From: Pantoea sp. GD03673
GTDB taxonomy: Bacteria > Pseudomonadota > Gammaproteobacteria > Enterobacterales > Enterobacteriaceae
DNA length: 64,000 nucleotides
Assembly: GCF_029844725.1 (NCBI RefSeq)
Contig: NZ_JAOCKJ010000001.1
Span: 62,001 to 126,000, forward strand
Direction of reading: 5' to 3'
Shown one piece after another: positions 1-11,334 of the stretch (its first letter is position 1; each line of letters starts with the position of its first letter). The notes under the pieces were generated by a model. It was not told the origin of the DNA. It ran no database searches and saw only the letters and a program-made list of their open reading frames with translations. The position numbers and the translations under genes are program-made.

Positions 1-566
1 CCAACATGACCTGGTATCAGTCATCTATGGCATACAGCTTGTGGGGTAACGCAGCGAACACCTCCTCAAACGATGAACGCTCTTCTGAGACTTACAACAT
101 CGGCGGTCGTTCACGTTACAACGTCAGCAACTATGACTACCTGTTTGGTCAGGCGAGCTGGTTAAGCGATCGTTTCAATGGTTACGATTCGCGTGACGTC
201 CTGACTGCCGGTTACGGTCGTCAGATTCTGAACGGGCCGGTGCATTCACTGCGTGCGGAATTCGGTCCGGGTGTGCGCTATGACGATTTCCACGATGGCG
301 GCCACGAAACCAAAGCGCTGGGCTATGGCGCGGTCAGCTATCAGTGGCAGCTCACTGACACCACCAAATTTGTTCAGGGTGTTTCTGTGCTGAGCAGCTT
401 CGGTGAAGATACCACCGTGAACTCCGAAACCGGTCTGCAGGTGGCAATTAACAGCCACTTCGCGCTGAAACTGGCTTACAACGTCACCTGGAATAACAAT
501 CCGCCTGCCTCTGCGCCGGATCGTACCGATACCAAAACCTCGGTCATGCTCTCTTACGCGATGTAA
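1..566 (+). CDS. ydiY: YdiY-like DUF481 outer-membrane protein, 3' part
   Basis: The gene enters from the left edge in frame (first full codon at base 3) and only about 188 C-terminal residues are present; E. coli YdiY is about 252 residues. The visible part shows alternating aromatic and polar strands typical of a beta-barrel and ends in a hydrophobic-aromatic strand (SVMLSYAM), as outer-membrane proteins do. It belongs to the DUF481 salt-induced outer-membrane family; its substrate or function is not established. The position directly upstream of thrS matches the E. coli ydiY-thrS order, though the pfkB side lies outside the window. The start codon and signal peptide cannot be seen. Confidence 0.8.
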   Translation, partial: NMTWYQSSMAYSLWGNAANTSSNDERSSETYNIGGRSRYNVSNYDYLFGQASWLSDRFNGYDSRDVLTAGYGRQILNGPVHSLRAEFGPGVRYDDFHDGGHETKALGYGAVSYQWQLTDTTKFVQGVSVLSSFGEDTTVNSETGLQVAINSHFALKLAYNVTWNNNPPASAPDRTDTKTSVMLSYAM

Positions 567-592
567 GCGCATTTTAACCTGTGGTCTGCCCG

Positions 593-624
593 GCGGCCTG
601 ACATCAGTCAGGCCGCTTTTTTTT
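593..624 (+). terminator. Rho-independent terminator after ydiY
   Basis: A perfect 10-bp stem (gcggcctgac / gtcaggccgc) with a 4-base loop is followed by eight T residues, 26 bases after the ydiY stop. Confidence 0.9.
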
Positions 625-763
625 GATCTCTCCATGGCTTAGCGAAAAGGGGATGGTTTTTCTCCACCAGGAAAACTGCTATCATCTGCCCCGCACGGCA
701 ATCCTGGCGGCATTCCGACAATGTGGGTCTGATGTTACGCCAGGTCACCCATTTTACATGACG

Positions 764-805
764 TTGCATGTAGGCTTTCGTGTGGCCTACCACTGCAAAT
801 AAGGA
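764..805 (+). promoter_or_regulatory. thrS translational operator with anticodon-like hairpin
   Basis: Bases 764-768 pair with 794-798, and 770-775 (gtaggc) pair with 785-790 (gcctac). The 9-base loop at 776-784 has CGT at 779-781, which is CGU in RNA, an anticodon of tRNA-Thr. The Shine-Dalgarno aagga (801-805) follows at once. In E. coli, threonyl-tRNA synthetase binds such a hairpin in its own leader and blocks ribosome loading; the same feedback is inferred here. The -10-like tatcat at 680-685 may be the promoter, but its -35 is poor. Confidence 0.8.
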
Positions 806-811
806 TTAGAA

Positions 812-2740
812 ATGCCTGTAATTACGCTTCCTGATGGCAGCCAGCGCGTGTTTGACCGCCCTGTCAGTGTGATGGATATTGCGCTGGACATCGGTCCGGG
901 TCTGGCGAAAGCCTGTATCGCTGGCCGTGTTAACGGTGAACTGGTTGATGCGGTTGATCCCATCACCGAAGACGCCGCCGTGGCGATTATCACAGCTAAA
1001 GATGAAGCCGGTCTGGAAATCATCCGTCACTCCTGTGCGCACCTGTTAGGGCACGCCATTAAGCAGCTGTGGCCGGATACCAGAATGGCGATTGGCCCGG
1101 TCATTGATAACGGCTTCTATTATGATGTCGATATCGATCGTACCCTGACCCAGGAAGATATCGACCTGCTGGAAAAACGCATGCATCAGCTGGCTGAGAC
1201 CAACTACGATGTGGTGAAGAAAAAAGTCAGCTGGCAGGAAGCTCGCGACGTCTTTGCGGCGCGCGGCGAAATTTACAAAACCACCATTCTTGATGAAAAC
1301 ATCAGCCATGACGATAAGCCTGGCCTGTATCATCACGAAGAATATGTCGACATGTGCCGTGGTCCGCACGTGCCGAACATGCGGTTCTGCCATCATTTTA
1401 AACTGCAGAAAATCTCCGGTGCCTACTGGCGCGGCGACAGCAACAACAAAATGCTGCAGCGTATTTATGGCACCGCATGGGCAGACAAAAAGCAGCTGGC
1501 GGCCTATCTGCAGCGTCTGGAAGAGGCGGCGAAGCGTGACCATCGTAAGATTGGTAAGCAGCTGGATCTCTACCACATGCAGGAAGAAGCACCGGGTATG
1601 GTCTTCTGGCATAATGACGGCTGGACCATCTTCCGCGAGCTGGAAGTGTTTGTCCGCAGCAAGTTAAAAGAGTACCAGTACCAGGAAGTTAAAGGTCCGT
1701 TCATGATGGACCGTGTCCTGTGGGAAAAAACCGGGCACTGGGAAAACTACAAAGAAGCGATGTTCACTACCTCCTCTGAGAACCGTGAATACTGCATCAA
1801 ACCGATGAACTGCCCTGGACATGTTCAGATCTTCAATCAGGGTCTGAAATCCTACCGTGACCTGCCACTGCGTATGGCCGAGTTCGGCAGCTGTCACCGT
1901 AATGAGCCATCAGGCGCACTGCACGGTCTGATGCGCGTTCGTGGCTTTACTCAGGATGATGCACACGTCTTCTGTACTGAAGAGCAGGTGCGTGACGAAG
2001 TTAACAGCTGTATCCGCATGGTTTACGACATGTACAGCACCTTTGGCTTTGAAAAGATTGTGGTGAAGTTATCCACCCGTCCTGAGAAGCGCATTGGTAC
2101 AGATGACATGTGGGATCGTGCTGAGGAAGATCTGGCCGCCGCGCTGAACGAAAACAATATTGAGTTTGAGTTCCAGCCGGGCGAGGGCGCGTTCTACGGT
2201 CCTAAAATTGAGTTCACGTTGTACGATTGTCTTGATCGCGCCTGGCAGTGCGGAACCGTTCAGCTAGACTTCTCTCTGCCAAAACGCCTTGAAGCAACCT
2301 ACGTGGGTGAAAACAACGATCGTCAGACGCCAGTGATGATTCACCGTGCAATTCTGGGATCAATGGAGCGCTTCATCGGTATTCTTACCGAAGAATTCGC
2401 CGGTTTCTTCCCGACCTGGCTGGCACCGCTGCAAGTTGTGGTAATGAATATTACCGATGGACAAGCGGAATATGTTGAGTCTTTGACGCGTAAGCTGCAG
2501 AATGCTGGCATTCGTGTGAAGGCAGACTTGAGAAATGAGAAGATAGGCTTTAAAATCCGCGAGCACACATTACGTCGCGTCCCTTATATGTTGGTCTGCG
2601 GTGATAAAGAGGTGGAATCTGGCAAAGTTGCCGTTCGCACCCGCCGTGGTAAAGACCTGGGGTCGATGGATGTCGATCTGTTTGTTGAGAAATTGCAACA
2701 AGAGGTTCGCAGCCGAAATCTTCACCAATTGGAGGAATAA
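812..2740 (+). CDS. thrS: Threonyl-tRNA synthetase
   Basis: This cytosolic class II synthetase charges tRNA-Thr with threonine. At 642 residues it has the E. coli length. In order: the TGS domain (about 1-60), the editing domain with [10 protein letters not shown] near 73, the catalytic core, and the C-terminal anticodon-binding domain (from about 535). The zinc ligand cysteine lies in KPMNCPGH (Cys334), the same position as in E. coli. The ATG at 812 has aagga 6 bases upstream. infC starts only 3 bases after the stop, so the two are co-transcribed. Feedback control by the leader hairpin at 764-798 is expected. Confidence 0.98.
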   Translation: MPVITLPDGSQRVFDRPVSVMDIALDIGPGLAKACIAGRVNGELVDAVDPITEDAAVAIITAKDEAGLEIIRHSCAHLLGHAIKQLWPDTRMAIGPVIDNGFYYDVDIDRTLTQEDIDLLEKRMHQLAETNYDVVKKKVSWQEARDVFAARGEIYKTTILDENISHDDKPGLYHHEEYVDMCRGPHVPNMRFCHHFKLQKISGAYWRGDSNNKMLQRIYGTAWADKKQLAAYLQRLEEAAKRDHRKIGKQLDLYHMQEEAPGMVFWHNDGWTIFRELEVFVRSKLKEYQYQEVKGPFMMDRVLWEKTGHWENYKEAMFTTSSENREYCIKPMNCPGHVQIFNQGLKSYRDLPLRMAEFGSCHRNEPSGALHGLMRVRGFTQDDAHVFCTEEQVRDEVNSCIRMVYDMYSTFGFEKIVVKLSTRPEKRIGTDDMWDRAEEDLAAALNENNIEFEFQPGEGAFYGPKIEFTLYDCLDRAWQCGTVQLDFSLPKRLEATYVGENNDRQTPVMIHRAILGSMERFIGILTEEFAGFFPTWLAPLQVVVMNITDGQAEYVESLTRKLQNAGIRVKADLRNEKIGFKIREHTLRRVPYMLVCGDKEVESGKVAVRTRRGKDLGSMDVDLFVEKLQQEVRSRNLHQLEE

Positions 2741-2743
2741 AGT

Positions 2744-3295
2744 ATTAAAGGCGGAAAACGAGTACTACCGACGCGTCCGAACAAAATTAACAGTGAAATC
2801 CGCGCAACTGAAGTGCGCTTAACGGGCATGGATGGCGAGCCGATTGGCATTGTCTCATTACGCGAAGCTCTGGAAAAAGCCGAGGAAGCGGGCGGCGACT
2901 TAGTCGAAATCAGCCCGAATGCCGAACCGCCGGTCTGCCGTATTATGGATTACGGCAAGTTCCTCTATGAAAAAAGCAAATCTTCTAAGGAACAGAAGAA
3001 GAAGCAAAAAGTTATTCAGGTTAAGGAAATTAAATTCCGTCCTGGAACCGATGATGGCGACTATCAGGTCAAACTACGCAACCTGATTCGCTTTCTGGAA
3101 GATGGCGATAAAGCCAAAATCACGCTCCGTTTCCGCGGTCGTGAGATGGCGCACCAGCAGATCGGTATGGAAGTGCTTAACCGCGTCCGTAAAGACCTGT
3201 GTGAAGATCTGGATTTGGCCATTGTCGAATCCTTCCCTTCGAAGATCGAAGGCCGCCAGATGATCATGGTGCTCGCTCCTAAGAAGAAACAGTAG
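2744..3295 (+). CDS. infC: Translation initiation factor IF-3 (AUU start)
   Basis: IF-3 binds the 30S subunit, prevents 50S joining and proofreads the start codon. I place the start at the ATT at 2744, not at the in-frame GTG at 2813: from 2744 the reading frame gives [20 protein letters not shown], the conserved IF-3 N-terminus, and the Shine-Dalgarno ggagg (2731-2735) lies 8 bases upstream. The product is 183 residues (E. coli 180) with the N domain, a lysine-rich linker ([12 protein letters not shown]) and the C domain ending in LAPKKKQ. The AUU start is the known basis of IF-3 autorepression, since IF-3 rejects non-canonical starts. Confidence 0.96.
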   Translation: MKGGKRVLPTRPNKINSEIRATEVRLTGMDGEPIGIVSLREALEKAEEAGGDLVEISPNAEPPVCRIMDYGKFLYEKSKSSKEQKKKQKVIQVKEIKFRPGTDDGDYQVKLRNLIRFLEDGDKAKITLRFRGREMAHQQIGMEVLNRVRKDLCEDLDLAIVESFPSKIEGRQMIMVLAPKKKQ

Positions 3296-3313
3296 GCTTT
3301 CAAGTAGCATCTG

Positions 3314-3337
3314 CCGCGCAGCGTTCGCGCTGTGCGG
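3314..3337 (+). promoter_or_regulatory. UUCG-capped hairpin between infC and rpmI
   Basis: Bases 3314-3323 pair with 3328-3337 over 10 pairs (one G-U) around a TTCG tetraloop; no T tract follows, so it is not a simple terminator. In E. coli, L20 represses rpmI-rplT translation by binding structures in this infC-rpmI interval. A role in L20 control is inferred from position only. Confidence 0.5.
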
Positions 3338-3370
3338 TTATTTGTTCGCCTGTCTGGGTCATGTTATTAA

Positions 3371-3592
<222 letters not shown>

Positions 3593-3636
3593 GTAAATTT
3601 TTTTCATTCATTCAGAATATTAAACAGGAGAGCTAA

Positions 3637-3993
<357 letters not shown>

Positions 3994-4002
3994 GTCAGAT
4001 AG

Positions 4003-4026
4003 AAAAGGGAGCTTGCTCCCTTTTTT
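4003..4026 (+). terminator. Terminator of the thrS-rplT operon
   Basis: The stem aagggagc (4005-4012) pairs with the gctccctt that begins at 4015, and six T residues follow. It closes the thrS-infC-rpmI-rplT operon. Confidence 0.85.
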
Positions 4027-4050
4027 ATCGCCTGTAACCTACGCAAAAGA

Positions 4051-4079
4051 TTGACATTTTCGTCGCTGAGCATTTCAAT
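4051..4079 (+). promoter_or_regulatory. Likely sigma-70 promoter of the pheM-pheST operon
   Basis: A perfect -35 TTGACA (4051-4056) is followed after 17 bases by TTCAAT (4074-4079), a weak -10. It lies about 38 bases upstream of the pheM leader start. The -10 choice is uncertain. Confidence 0.6.
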
Positions 4080-4116
4080 AGACCCCCATGTATAGCATGA
4101 CAAGGTAACCGCAAGC

Positions 4117-4161
4117 ATGAATGCTGCTATTTTCCGTTTCTTTTTTTACTTTAGCGCCTGA
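4117..4161 (+). CDS. pheM: pheST operon leader peptide
   Basis: A 14-residue peptide, MNAAIFRFFFYFSA, with five phenylalanines, three of them consecutive. Near-identical to the E. coli pheM leader. Ribosome stalling at the Phe codons when charged tRNA-Phe is scarce prevents the downstream terminator (4209-4234) from forming, so pheST transcription rises. The mechanism is established in E. coli; peptide and terminator are both visible here. Confidence 0.95.
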   Translation: MNAAIFRFFFYFSA

Positions 4162-4208
4162 CATTCGGGGGCTTTTGCGCATAAGAGAAGAAACGAAAAA
4201 TCGCGCTG

Positions 4209-4234
4209 AAAGCCTCCCTCGTGGAGGCTTTTTT
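4209..4234 (+). terminator. pheST attenuator terminator
   Basis: The stem agcctcc (4211-4217) pairs with ggaggct (4223-4229) and a run of six T residues follows. It lies 48 bases after the pheM stop and 75 bases before pheS, the classical attenuator position. Confidence 0.9.
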
Positions 4235-4290
4235 GTTTCTGGCGCTAGCATATTGGACCGGCAGGTCCCAACGAGAACTGACCAGCCTGA

Positions 4291-5292
<1,002 letters not shown>

Positions 5293-5306
5293 GGGCAGGA
5301 TATCCA

Positions 5307-7694
5307 ATGAAATTCAGTGAACTCTGGTTACGCGAATGGGTAAATCCAGCCCTGGACAGCACTGCGCTGTCAGAACAAATCACCATGGCCGGTCTGGAAG
5401 TGGACGGTGTTGATGCCGTCGCCGGTGCGTTCCACGGTGTCGTGGTTGGCGAAGTGGTGGAGTGCGGTCAGCACCCGAATGCAGACAAGCTGCGGGTGAC
5501 CAAAATCAACGTCGGTGGCGATCGCCTGCTGGATATCGTTTGTGGTGCGCCGAACTGTCGTCAGGGACTGAAAGTCGCCGTTGCCACCGTAGGCGCGGTC
5601 CTGCCTGGTGATTTCAAAATCAAAGCGGCCAAACTGCGTGGCGAGCCGTCAGAAGGGATGCTCTGCTCGTTCTCCGAGCTGGGCATTTCCGACGATCACA
5701 ACGGCATCATTGAACTGCCTGCCGACGCGCCCATTGGCACCGACATCCGTGAATACCTGCAGCTGGATGACAACACCATTGAGATCAGCGTGACGCCAAA
5801 CCGCGCCGACTGTCTGGGCCTGATCGGTATCGCCCGCGACGTCGCCGTGCTTAACGGCATGTCGCTGAACGTGCCGGAGATGCAGCCGGTCGCGGCGACG
5901 CTTAACGATACGTTCCCGATTCAGGTTGACGCGACAGAAGCCTGCCCGCGCTATCTGGGCCGCGTGGTGAAAGGCATCAACGTCGCGGCTGCCACGCCAC
6001 TGTGGATGAAAGAGAAACTGCGTCGCTGTGGCATTCGCTCTATCGATCCGGTTGTGGATATCACGAACTACGTCCTGCTGGAGCTGGGTCAGCCGATGCA
6101 CGCCTTCGACCTCGACCGCATCGACGGAGGCATCGTGGTGCGCATGGCGAAAGAGGGCGAAACGCTGACGCTGCTGGATGGCACGGAAGCGACCCTGCAG
6201 AGTGACACCCTGGTCATTGCCGACCATCAGAAAGCGCTGGCGATGGCCGGTATTTTTGGTGGCGAACATTCAGGCGTAAACGGCGAAACCCGAAACATCC
6301 TGTTTGAGTGCGCTTATTTCGATCCGCTCTCTATCACCGGCCGCGCCCGTCGCCACGGTCTGCATACCGATGCGTCACATCGTTACGAGCGTGGCGTTGA
6401 CCCGGCACTGCAGCACACCGCGATGGAGCGTGCTACTCAGCTTCTGCTGTCTATCTGCGGCGGTGAAGCGGGCCCGATCATCGATCAGACCCATCAGGCC
6501 GCCTTGCCTGTACCGGTCACGATTACGCTGCGTCGTGAAAAGCTGGATCGTCTGATTGGTCATGTGATTGCGGATGAGCAGGTCACTGACATTCTGACGC
6601 GCCTTGGCTGTGACGTGACCGTGGGTGAAGGGCAGTGGCAGGCCGTCGCGCCGGGCTGGCGCTTCGATATGGCCATTGAAGAAGATCTGGTTGAAGAAGT
6701 GGCCCGTATCTATGGCTACAACAACATTCCGGATGTGCCGGTGCAGGCCGGTCTGGTTATGACCCAGCACCGCGAAGCCAGCCTGTCGCTGAAACGGGCT
6801 AAAAATCTGCTGGTCGATAAAGGGTATCAGGAAGCCATTACCTACAGCTTCGTCGATCCAAAAATCCAGCAGCTGCTGCATCCGGGTGAAGAGGCGCTGC
6901 TGCTGCCAAGCCCTATCTCCAGTGATATGTCCACCATGCGTCTGTCACTCTGGACCGGTCTGCTCAGTGCTGTCGTCTACAACCAGAACCGCCAGCAGAG
7001 CCGTGTGCGTCTGTTTGAGAGCGGCTTGCGCTTTGTGCCAGATACTCAGGCCGATTTGGGCATCCGTCAGGATCTTATGCTGGCTGGCGTGATCAGCGGT
7101 AACCGCGTTGAAGAGCACTGGGATCTGGCGCGTCACACAGTTGACTTCTATGATTTGAAAGGCGATTTAGAGTCGCTGCTCGATTTAACCGGCAAACTGG
7201 ATGAGATTAGTTTCCGGGCTGAAGCTAATCCGGCGTTGCATCCGGGACAGAGCGCGGCGATTTATTTGCGTGATGAACATATCGGATTTATCGGCGTTGT
7301 ACATCCTGAGCTGGAACGTAAGCTTGATCTCAATGGCCGCACCTTAGTCTTTGAACTGCTTTGGAATAAGGTCGCAGACCGCGTCCTGCCTGACGCGCGC
7401 GAGATTTCTCGCTTCCCGGCGAACCGCCGTGACATTGCCGTTGTCGTGGCTGAAAACGTCCCTGCAGCAGATATCATCGCGGAGTGTAAGAAAGTTGGCG
7501 TAAATCAGGTAGTTGGCGTAAACTTGTTTGACGTGTACCGCGGTAAGGGCGTTTCTGAGGGCTACAAGAGCCTCGCAATCAGCCTGATTTTGCAGGATAC
7601 CAGCCGGACACTCGAAGAAGAGGAGATTGCCGCGACCGTTGGCAAATGCGTTGCGGCATTAAAAGAGCGATTCCAGGCAACCTTGAGGGATTGA
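5307..7694 (+). CDS. pheT: Phenylalanyl-tRNA synthetase beta subunit
   Basis: The 795-residue beta subunit, the length of E. coli PheT. N-terminal tRNA-binding (EMAP-like) domain at about 40-150, then the B3/B4 editing domain that hydrolyses Tyr-tRNA-Phe, the B5 domain, a pseudo-catalytic core, and a C-terminal ferredoxin-fold anticodon-binding domain (about 700-795, [14 protein letters not shown]). A Shine-Dalgarno-like gggcagga precedes the start. Co-transcribed between pheS and ihfA, which follows after 4 bases. Confidence 0.98.
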
Positions 7695-7698
7695 ACCT

Positions 7699-8001
7699 AT
7701 GGCGCTTACAAAAGCTGAGATGTCAGAGTACCTGTTTGAGAAACTCGGGCTGAGCAAACGCGATGCCAAAGAGTTAGTAGAGCTGTTTTTCGAAGAGGTA
7801 CGTCGCGCTTTGGAAAATGGAGAACAGGTAAAACTGTCTGGGTTTGGTAATTTTGACCTGCGCGACAAGAACCAGCGTCCTGGCAGAAACCCGAAAACGG
7901 GTGAAGATATTCCGATTACTGCGCGTCGCGTAGTAACGTTCCGTCCAGGACAGAAGCTGAAAAGCCGCGTAGAGAACGCTACACCCAAAGAGTCTGACTG
8001 A
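7699..8001 (+). CDS. ihfA: Integration host factor subunit alpha
   Basis: IHF alpha forms a heterodimer with IHF beta that bends DNA sharply at specific sites and acts in replication, recombination and transcription. At 100 residues it has the standard length, with the HU/IHF fold and the arm region containing [14 protein letters not shown], where the conserved proline intercalates into DNA. It starts 4 bases after the pheT stop, so translation is probably coupled. In E. coli ihfA also has a promoter inside pheT; I did not identify one here. Confidence 0.98.
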
Positions 8002-8017
8002 ATTTCAGCGTTTCAAA

Positions 8018-8041
8018 AAGGCCGCGAAAGCGGCCTTTTTT
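8018..8041 (+). terminator. Terminator after ihfA
   Basis: An 8-bp stem aaggccgc / gcggcctt with a GAAA loop is followed by a T run. Confidence 0.9.
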
Positions 8042-8180
8042 CATGGTTTCAGCAGGCAGAACGCCCGCCTTCCTCGCCCGTTAATGTCCACGCCAGCCCA
8101 TCACAGGCCGTCTCATCAGCCTTTCTTTTTTCAGTAATCTCTCTACAATCAAATCACTGTTTTCTCAGCTAATCCCGCTT

Positions 8181-9164
8181 ATGTCCCTGCTCGACACGTT
8201 CGCGCGCCACGCCGATAAACGCGGCCAGAAATGGCTGATTGTGCTCGCCCTGATGCTCTCTGCACTGCTCTGTCTCAGCCTCTGTGCCGGAGACAGCTGG
8301 ATTACGCCCTCCGCGTGGTTCAGCGACAGCGGCCGACTTTTTGTCTGGCAGTTGCGGCTGCCCCGCAGTCTCGCGGTGGTACTGGTGGGGGCGTCACTGG
8401 CGGTTTGCGGTGTCGTGATGCAGGCGCTGTTTACCAATCCGCTGGCGGAACCGGGTCTGCTCGGCGTCTCGAACGGTGCCGGTATCGGCCTGGTGCTCGG
8501 CGTGCTGCTGGGCAGTGGCTCGCTGTGGAGCCTCGGACTCGCCGCCATGGCCGGTGCGCTGATTATTACGCTCATCCTGCTGCATTTTGCCCATCGTCAG
8601 CTATCGGTTACCCGGCTGTTGCTGACCGGCGTGGCGCTGGGGATTATCTGTAGTGCCATCATGACCTGGGCGGTCTACTTCAGTTCCAGCCTCGATCTGC
8701 GTCAGCTGATGTACTGGATGATGGGCGGATTCAGTGGAATTGACTGGCGCTATGGCTGGATGATGCTGGCGCTGCTGCCGGTGATGCTGGCGCTGGGGGC
8801 GACCGGCCAGATTCTCAATCTGCTGGCGCTGGGCGAGACCTCCGCCCGTCAGCTCGGGCTGTCACTCTTCTACTGGCGTAACCTGCTGGTACTGGCCATG
8901 GGCTGGCTGGTGGGTATCAGCGTCGCTATGGCCGGTGCTATTGGCTTTGTCGGGCTGGTGATCCCGCATCTGCTGCGCCTGAGCGGCATCAGCGATCACC
9001 GCTACCTGTTGCCCGCGTCGGCGCTGGCGGGCGCGGCTGTGCTACTGGCAGCCGATATCGTGGCGCGTCTGGCACTGACATCAGCGGAGTTGCCGATAGG
9101 GGTCGTGACAGCGACACTGGGCGCACCGCTGTTTATTATTCTACTGGTGAAATCTTCGCGCTAG
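8181..9164 (+). CDS. btuC: Vitamin B12 ABC transporter permease
   Basis: Inner-membrane permease of the BtuCD-F importer that moves cobalamin from periplasm to cytoplasm. 327 residues with about ten hydrophobic segments of the FecCD type; it contains the conserved [18 protein letters not shown] segment and, towards the C-terminus, [15 protein letters not shown], the coupling region that contacts BtuD. Followed by btuE and btuD as in E. coli. Import also needs BtuF and BtuB, which are not in this window. No cobalamin riboswitch is visible in the 140 bases upstream. Confidence 0.96.
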   Translation: MSLLDTFARHADKRGQKWLIVLALMLSALLCLSLCAGDSWITPSAWFSDSGRLFVWQLRLPRSLAVVLVGASLAVCGVVMQALFTNPLAEPGLLGVSNGAGIGLVLGVLLGSGSLWSLGLAAMAGALIITLILLHFAHRQLSVTRLLLTGVALGIICSAIMTWAVYFSSSLDLRQLMYWMMGGFSGIDWRYGWMMLALLPVMLALGATGQILNLLALGETSARQLGLSLFYWRNLLVLAMGWLVGISVAMAGAIGFVGLVIPHLLRLSGISDHRYLLPASALAGAAVLLAADIVARLALTSAELPIGVVTATLGAPLFIILLVKSSR

Positions 9165-9217
9165 CTCAGGCTGGCTACTCTGCTGCATCCACAACAGCAT
9201 CCACAACAGGAAAAAGC

Positions 9218-9763
9218 ATGAACATTTATCAGACTGAACTGGTTACGCTCGATGGGGAAAAAACCACGCTCTCACAGTGGCAGGGCAACGTCCTGCTGGT
9301 GGTCAACGTTGCCTCGAAATGTGGCCTGACGCCGCAATATGAAGAGCTGGAGAACCTGCAGAAAGCCTGGCAGGATCAGGGCTTCAGCGTACTCGGTTTT
9401 CCCTGCAACCAGTTTCTGGAGCAGGAGCCGGGCAGCAGTGAGGAGATCAAAACCTTCTGCAGCACCACCTATGGCGTAACGTTCCCGATGTTTGCCAAAA
9501 CCGAGGTCAATGGCGCAGGGCGTCACCCGCTCTATGCCCGGCTGATTGCGGCCCGGCCTGACGCGGTGCGCCCGGAAGGCAGCGGCTTTTACGCGCGTAT
9601 GGAGAGTAAAGGACGCGCACCGAAAGAGCAGGGCGACATCCTGTGGAACTTCGAGAAGTTCCTGATTGGCCGTGACGGCAGCGTGATCCAGCGCTTTGCG
9701 CCTGACATGACGCCGGAAGACCCCATCATTCTGGAAACCATTAAACAGGCGCTGGCAAAATAG
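9218..9763 (+). CDS. btuE: Thioredoxin/glutathione peroxidase BtuE
   Basis: A 181-residue GPx-family peroxidase that reduces peroxides, in E. coli mainly with thioredoxin. The peroxidatic cysteine is Cys35 in VASKCGLTPQ; the catalytic Gln region is GFPCNQFLEQEPG and the Trp-Asn pair is in ILWNFEKFLIGRDG. There is no signal peptide, although the gene lies between a permease and an ATPase; it is not needed for B12 transport in E. coli. A Shine-Dalgarno aggaaa precedes the ATG. btuD begins on the very next base after the stop. Confidence 0.95.
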   Translation: MNIYQTELVTLDGEKTTLSQWQGNVLLVVNVASKCGLTPQYEELENLQKAWQDQGFSVLGFPCNQFLEQEPGSSEEIKTFCSTTYGVTFPMFAKTEVNGAGRHPLYARLIAARPDAVRPEGSGFYARMESKGRAPKEQGDILWNFEKFLIGRDGSVIQRFAPDMTPEDPIILETIKQALAK

Positions 9764-10513
9764 ATGCTGCTGCGCCTGCAACATGCAGCCGTCCCCGGAC
9801 GGCTGCTGCCACTGACCGGCGAGCTTGCCGCGGGTCAGCTGCTGCACATTGCGGGTCCGAATGGTGCCGGTAAAAGCACGTTACTCAGCGTCATTGCGGG
9901 ATTGCAATCCGCCTCCGGTACGGTATTGCTGGACGAACAGCCGCTGTGTCACTGGAAGGGGGCAATGCTTGCACGGGTGCGCGGCTGGCTGCCTCAGCAG
10001 CAGGCACCGCTAAGCCAGATGCCGGTCTGGCACTACTTACGTCTGCATCTGAAACCATCGGGGCCGCAGGCCGATGCGCGTCTCAGCATGCTGCTGCAGG
10101 TGCTTCAGCTGCAGGATAAGTTATCGCGTTCATTGACCCGGCTTTCCGGCGGGGAATGGCAGCGCGTCAGGCTGGCAGCAGTCTGTGCCCAGATTGATCC
10201 TCACATCAATCCCCACGGGCGTCTGCTCATTCTTGATGAGCCGCTGACGGCGCTGGATATCGGCCAGCAAAAAGCGGTGGACGATCTGATTGCGGCGCTG
10301 TGCGCATCGGGTATCAGCGTTATCGCCAGCAGTCACGATCTCAATCACAGCCTGCAGCAGGCAGACAGGGTCTGGCTGATGGATGGTGGAGAGGTGATAG
10401 CGCAGGGTGAACCTTCAGCGGTTCTGACGCCGCAACGCCTGACGCCGCTCTACCAGATTGCTTTCCGGCAGCTTGAGCTCGAAGGACGCACGCTGCTGAC
10501 CGTTCTGCCCTGA
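9764..10513 (+). CDS. btuD: Vitamin B12 ABC transporter ATPase
   Basis: ATP-binding subunit of BtuCD. 249 residues with Walker A GPNGAGKST (about 32-40), the ABC signature LSGGEWQRV, Walker B LLILDEPLTALD and the switch histidine in SSHDLNHS. The ATG at 9764 directly abuts the btuE TAG with no spacer, so translation is likely coupled. It powers import through BtuC. Confidence 0.97.
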   Translation: MLLRLQHAAVPGRLLPLTGELAAGQLLHIAGPNGAGKSTLLSVIAGLQSASGTVLLDEQPLCHWKGAMLARVRGWLPQQQAPLSQMPVWHYLRLHLKPSGPQADARLSMLLQVLQLQDKLSRSLTRLSGGEWQRVRLAAVCAQIDPHINPHGRLLILDEPLTALDIGQQKAVDDLIAALCASGISVIASSHDLNHSLQQADRVWLMDGGEVIAQGEPSAVLTPQRLTPLYQIAFRQLELEGRTLLTVLP

Positions 10514-10581
10514 CACTTGCTACCCGGCGGGCTTTACCGCTACATTATGCCGGTTGCAACTTCTGATAAGGACATTTGGCG

Positions 10582-11040
10582 ATGCGCCTGGGTTTGCTGA
10601 TATTAGTTCTGCTGCTGACGGGATGCAGTCATCACGCCCCGCCGATTAATGGCCGTCTCTCCGATTCCATCACCGTGATTGCGGAGCTGAACGATCAGCT
10701 CGGTCACTGGCGCGGTACGCCTTACCGCTATGGCGGCATGAGTCGTAACGGCGTGGACTGCTCCGGCTTTGTCTATCTGACCTTCCGCGATAAATTTGCG
10801 CTGCAACTGCCGCGCACCACCTCAGCACAAAGCGATATTGGTACCCGGATCAGCAAAGATGAGCTGCTGCCAGGCGATCTGGTTTTTTTCAAAACCGGTC
10901 GCGGTGAGAATGGCTTACATGTCGGCATTTATGATACCGATAATGCCTTTATTCATGCCTCCACCAGCCAGGGTGTCATCCGCTCTTCCCTCGACAATGT
11001 CTACTGGCGAAAAGTGTTCTGGCAGGCACGCCGTATTTAA
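10582..11040 (+). CDS. nlpC: NlpC/P60 family lipoprotein
   Basis: A predicted outer-membrane lipoprotein of the NlpC/P60 cysteine-peptidase family, which cuts the D-Glu-diaminopimelate bond in peptidoglycan peptides; the substrate of NlpC itself is not firmly established. The ATG at 10582 gives 152 residues with a signal peptide and lipobox LLTGC (Cys15). The catalytic Cys is in GVDCSGFVYL and the His in NGLHVGIYD. An in-frame TTG two codons upstream is less likely. The order btuD-nlpC is as in E. coli. Confidence 0.94.
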   Translation: MRLGLLILVLLLTGCSHHAPPINGRLSDSITVIAELNDQLGHWRGTPYRYGGMSRNGVDCSGFVYLTFRDKFALQLPRTTSAQSDIGTRISKDELLPGDLVFFKTGRGENGLHVGIYDTDNAFIHASTSQGVIRSSLDNVYWRKVFWQARRI

Positions 11041-11334
11041 TCTCAGGCTCGCTAAATCAGACTTAAGTCCAATTTTAAATAGAGTTAAAACAAAGCGTAA
11101 AAGTATTATTTTAAATGAACGTTATCAGGTGCGTTTTTTAATTAACGAATAAGCGCTGGTTTTATTCCACTAATAACCGGTGTTTTATCATCGCTATTTG
11201 GCTTAAGCGTGATCGCCTGTTGCCAAACGCCAGTGGAAGGCTAAAGAAGGTCGTCTCTTCAATGATTTGGCACTATTGCCTGCGGCTGATCATTACTATA
11301 CGATATGATCATCGCCGCATATTCTGGCATTAAA

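Noticed and set aside
2813..3295. infC beginning at the GTG at 2813
   Set aside because: It would remove the conserved N-terminal 23 residues and has no Shine-Dalgarno.
8042..8180. Cobalamin riboswitch upstream of btuC
   Set aside because: The B12-box sequence is not there; in E. coli it belongs to btuB, not btuC.
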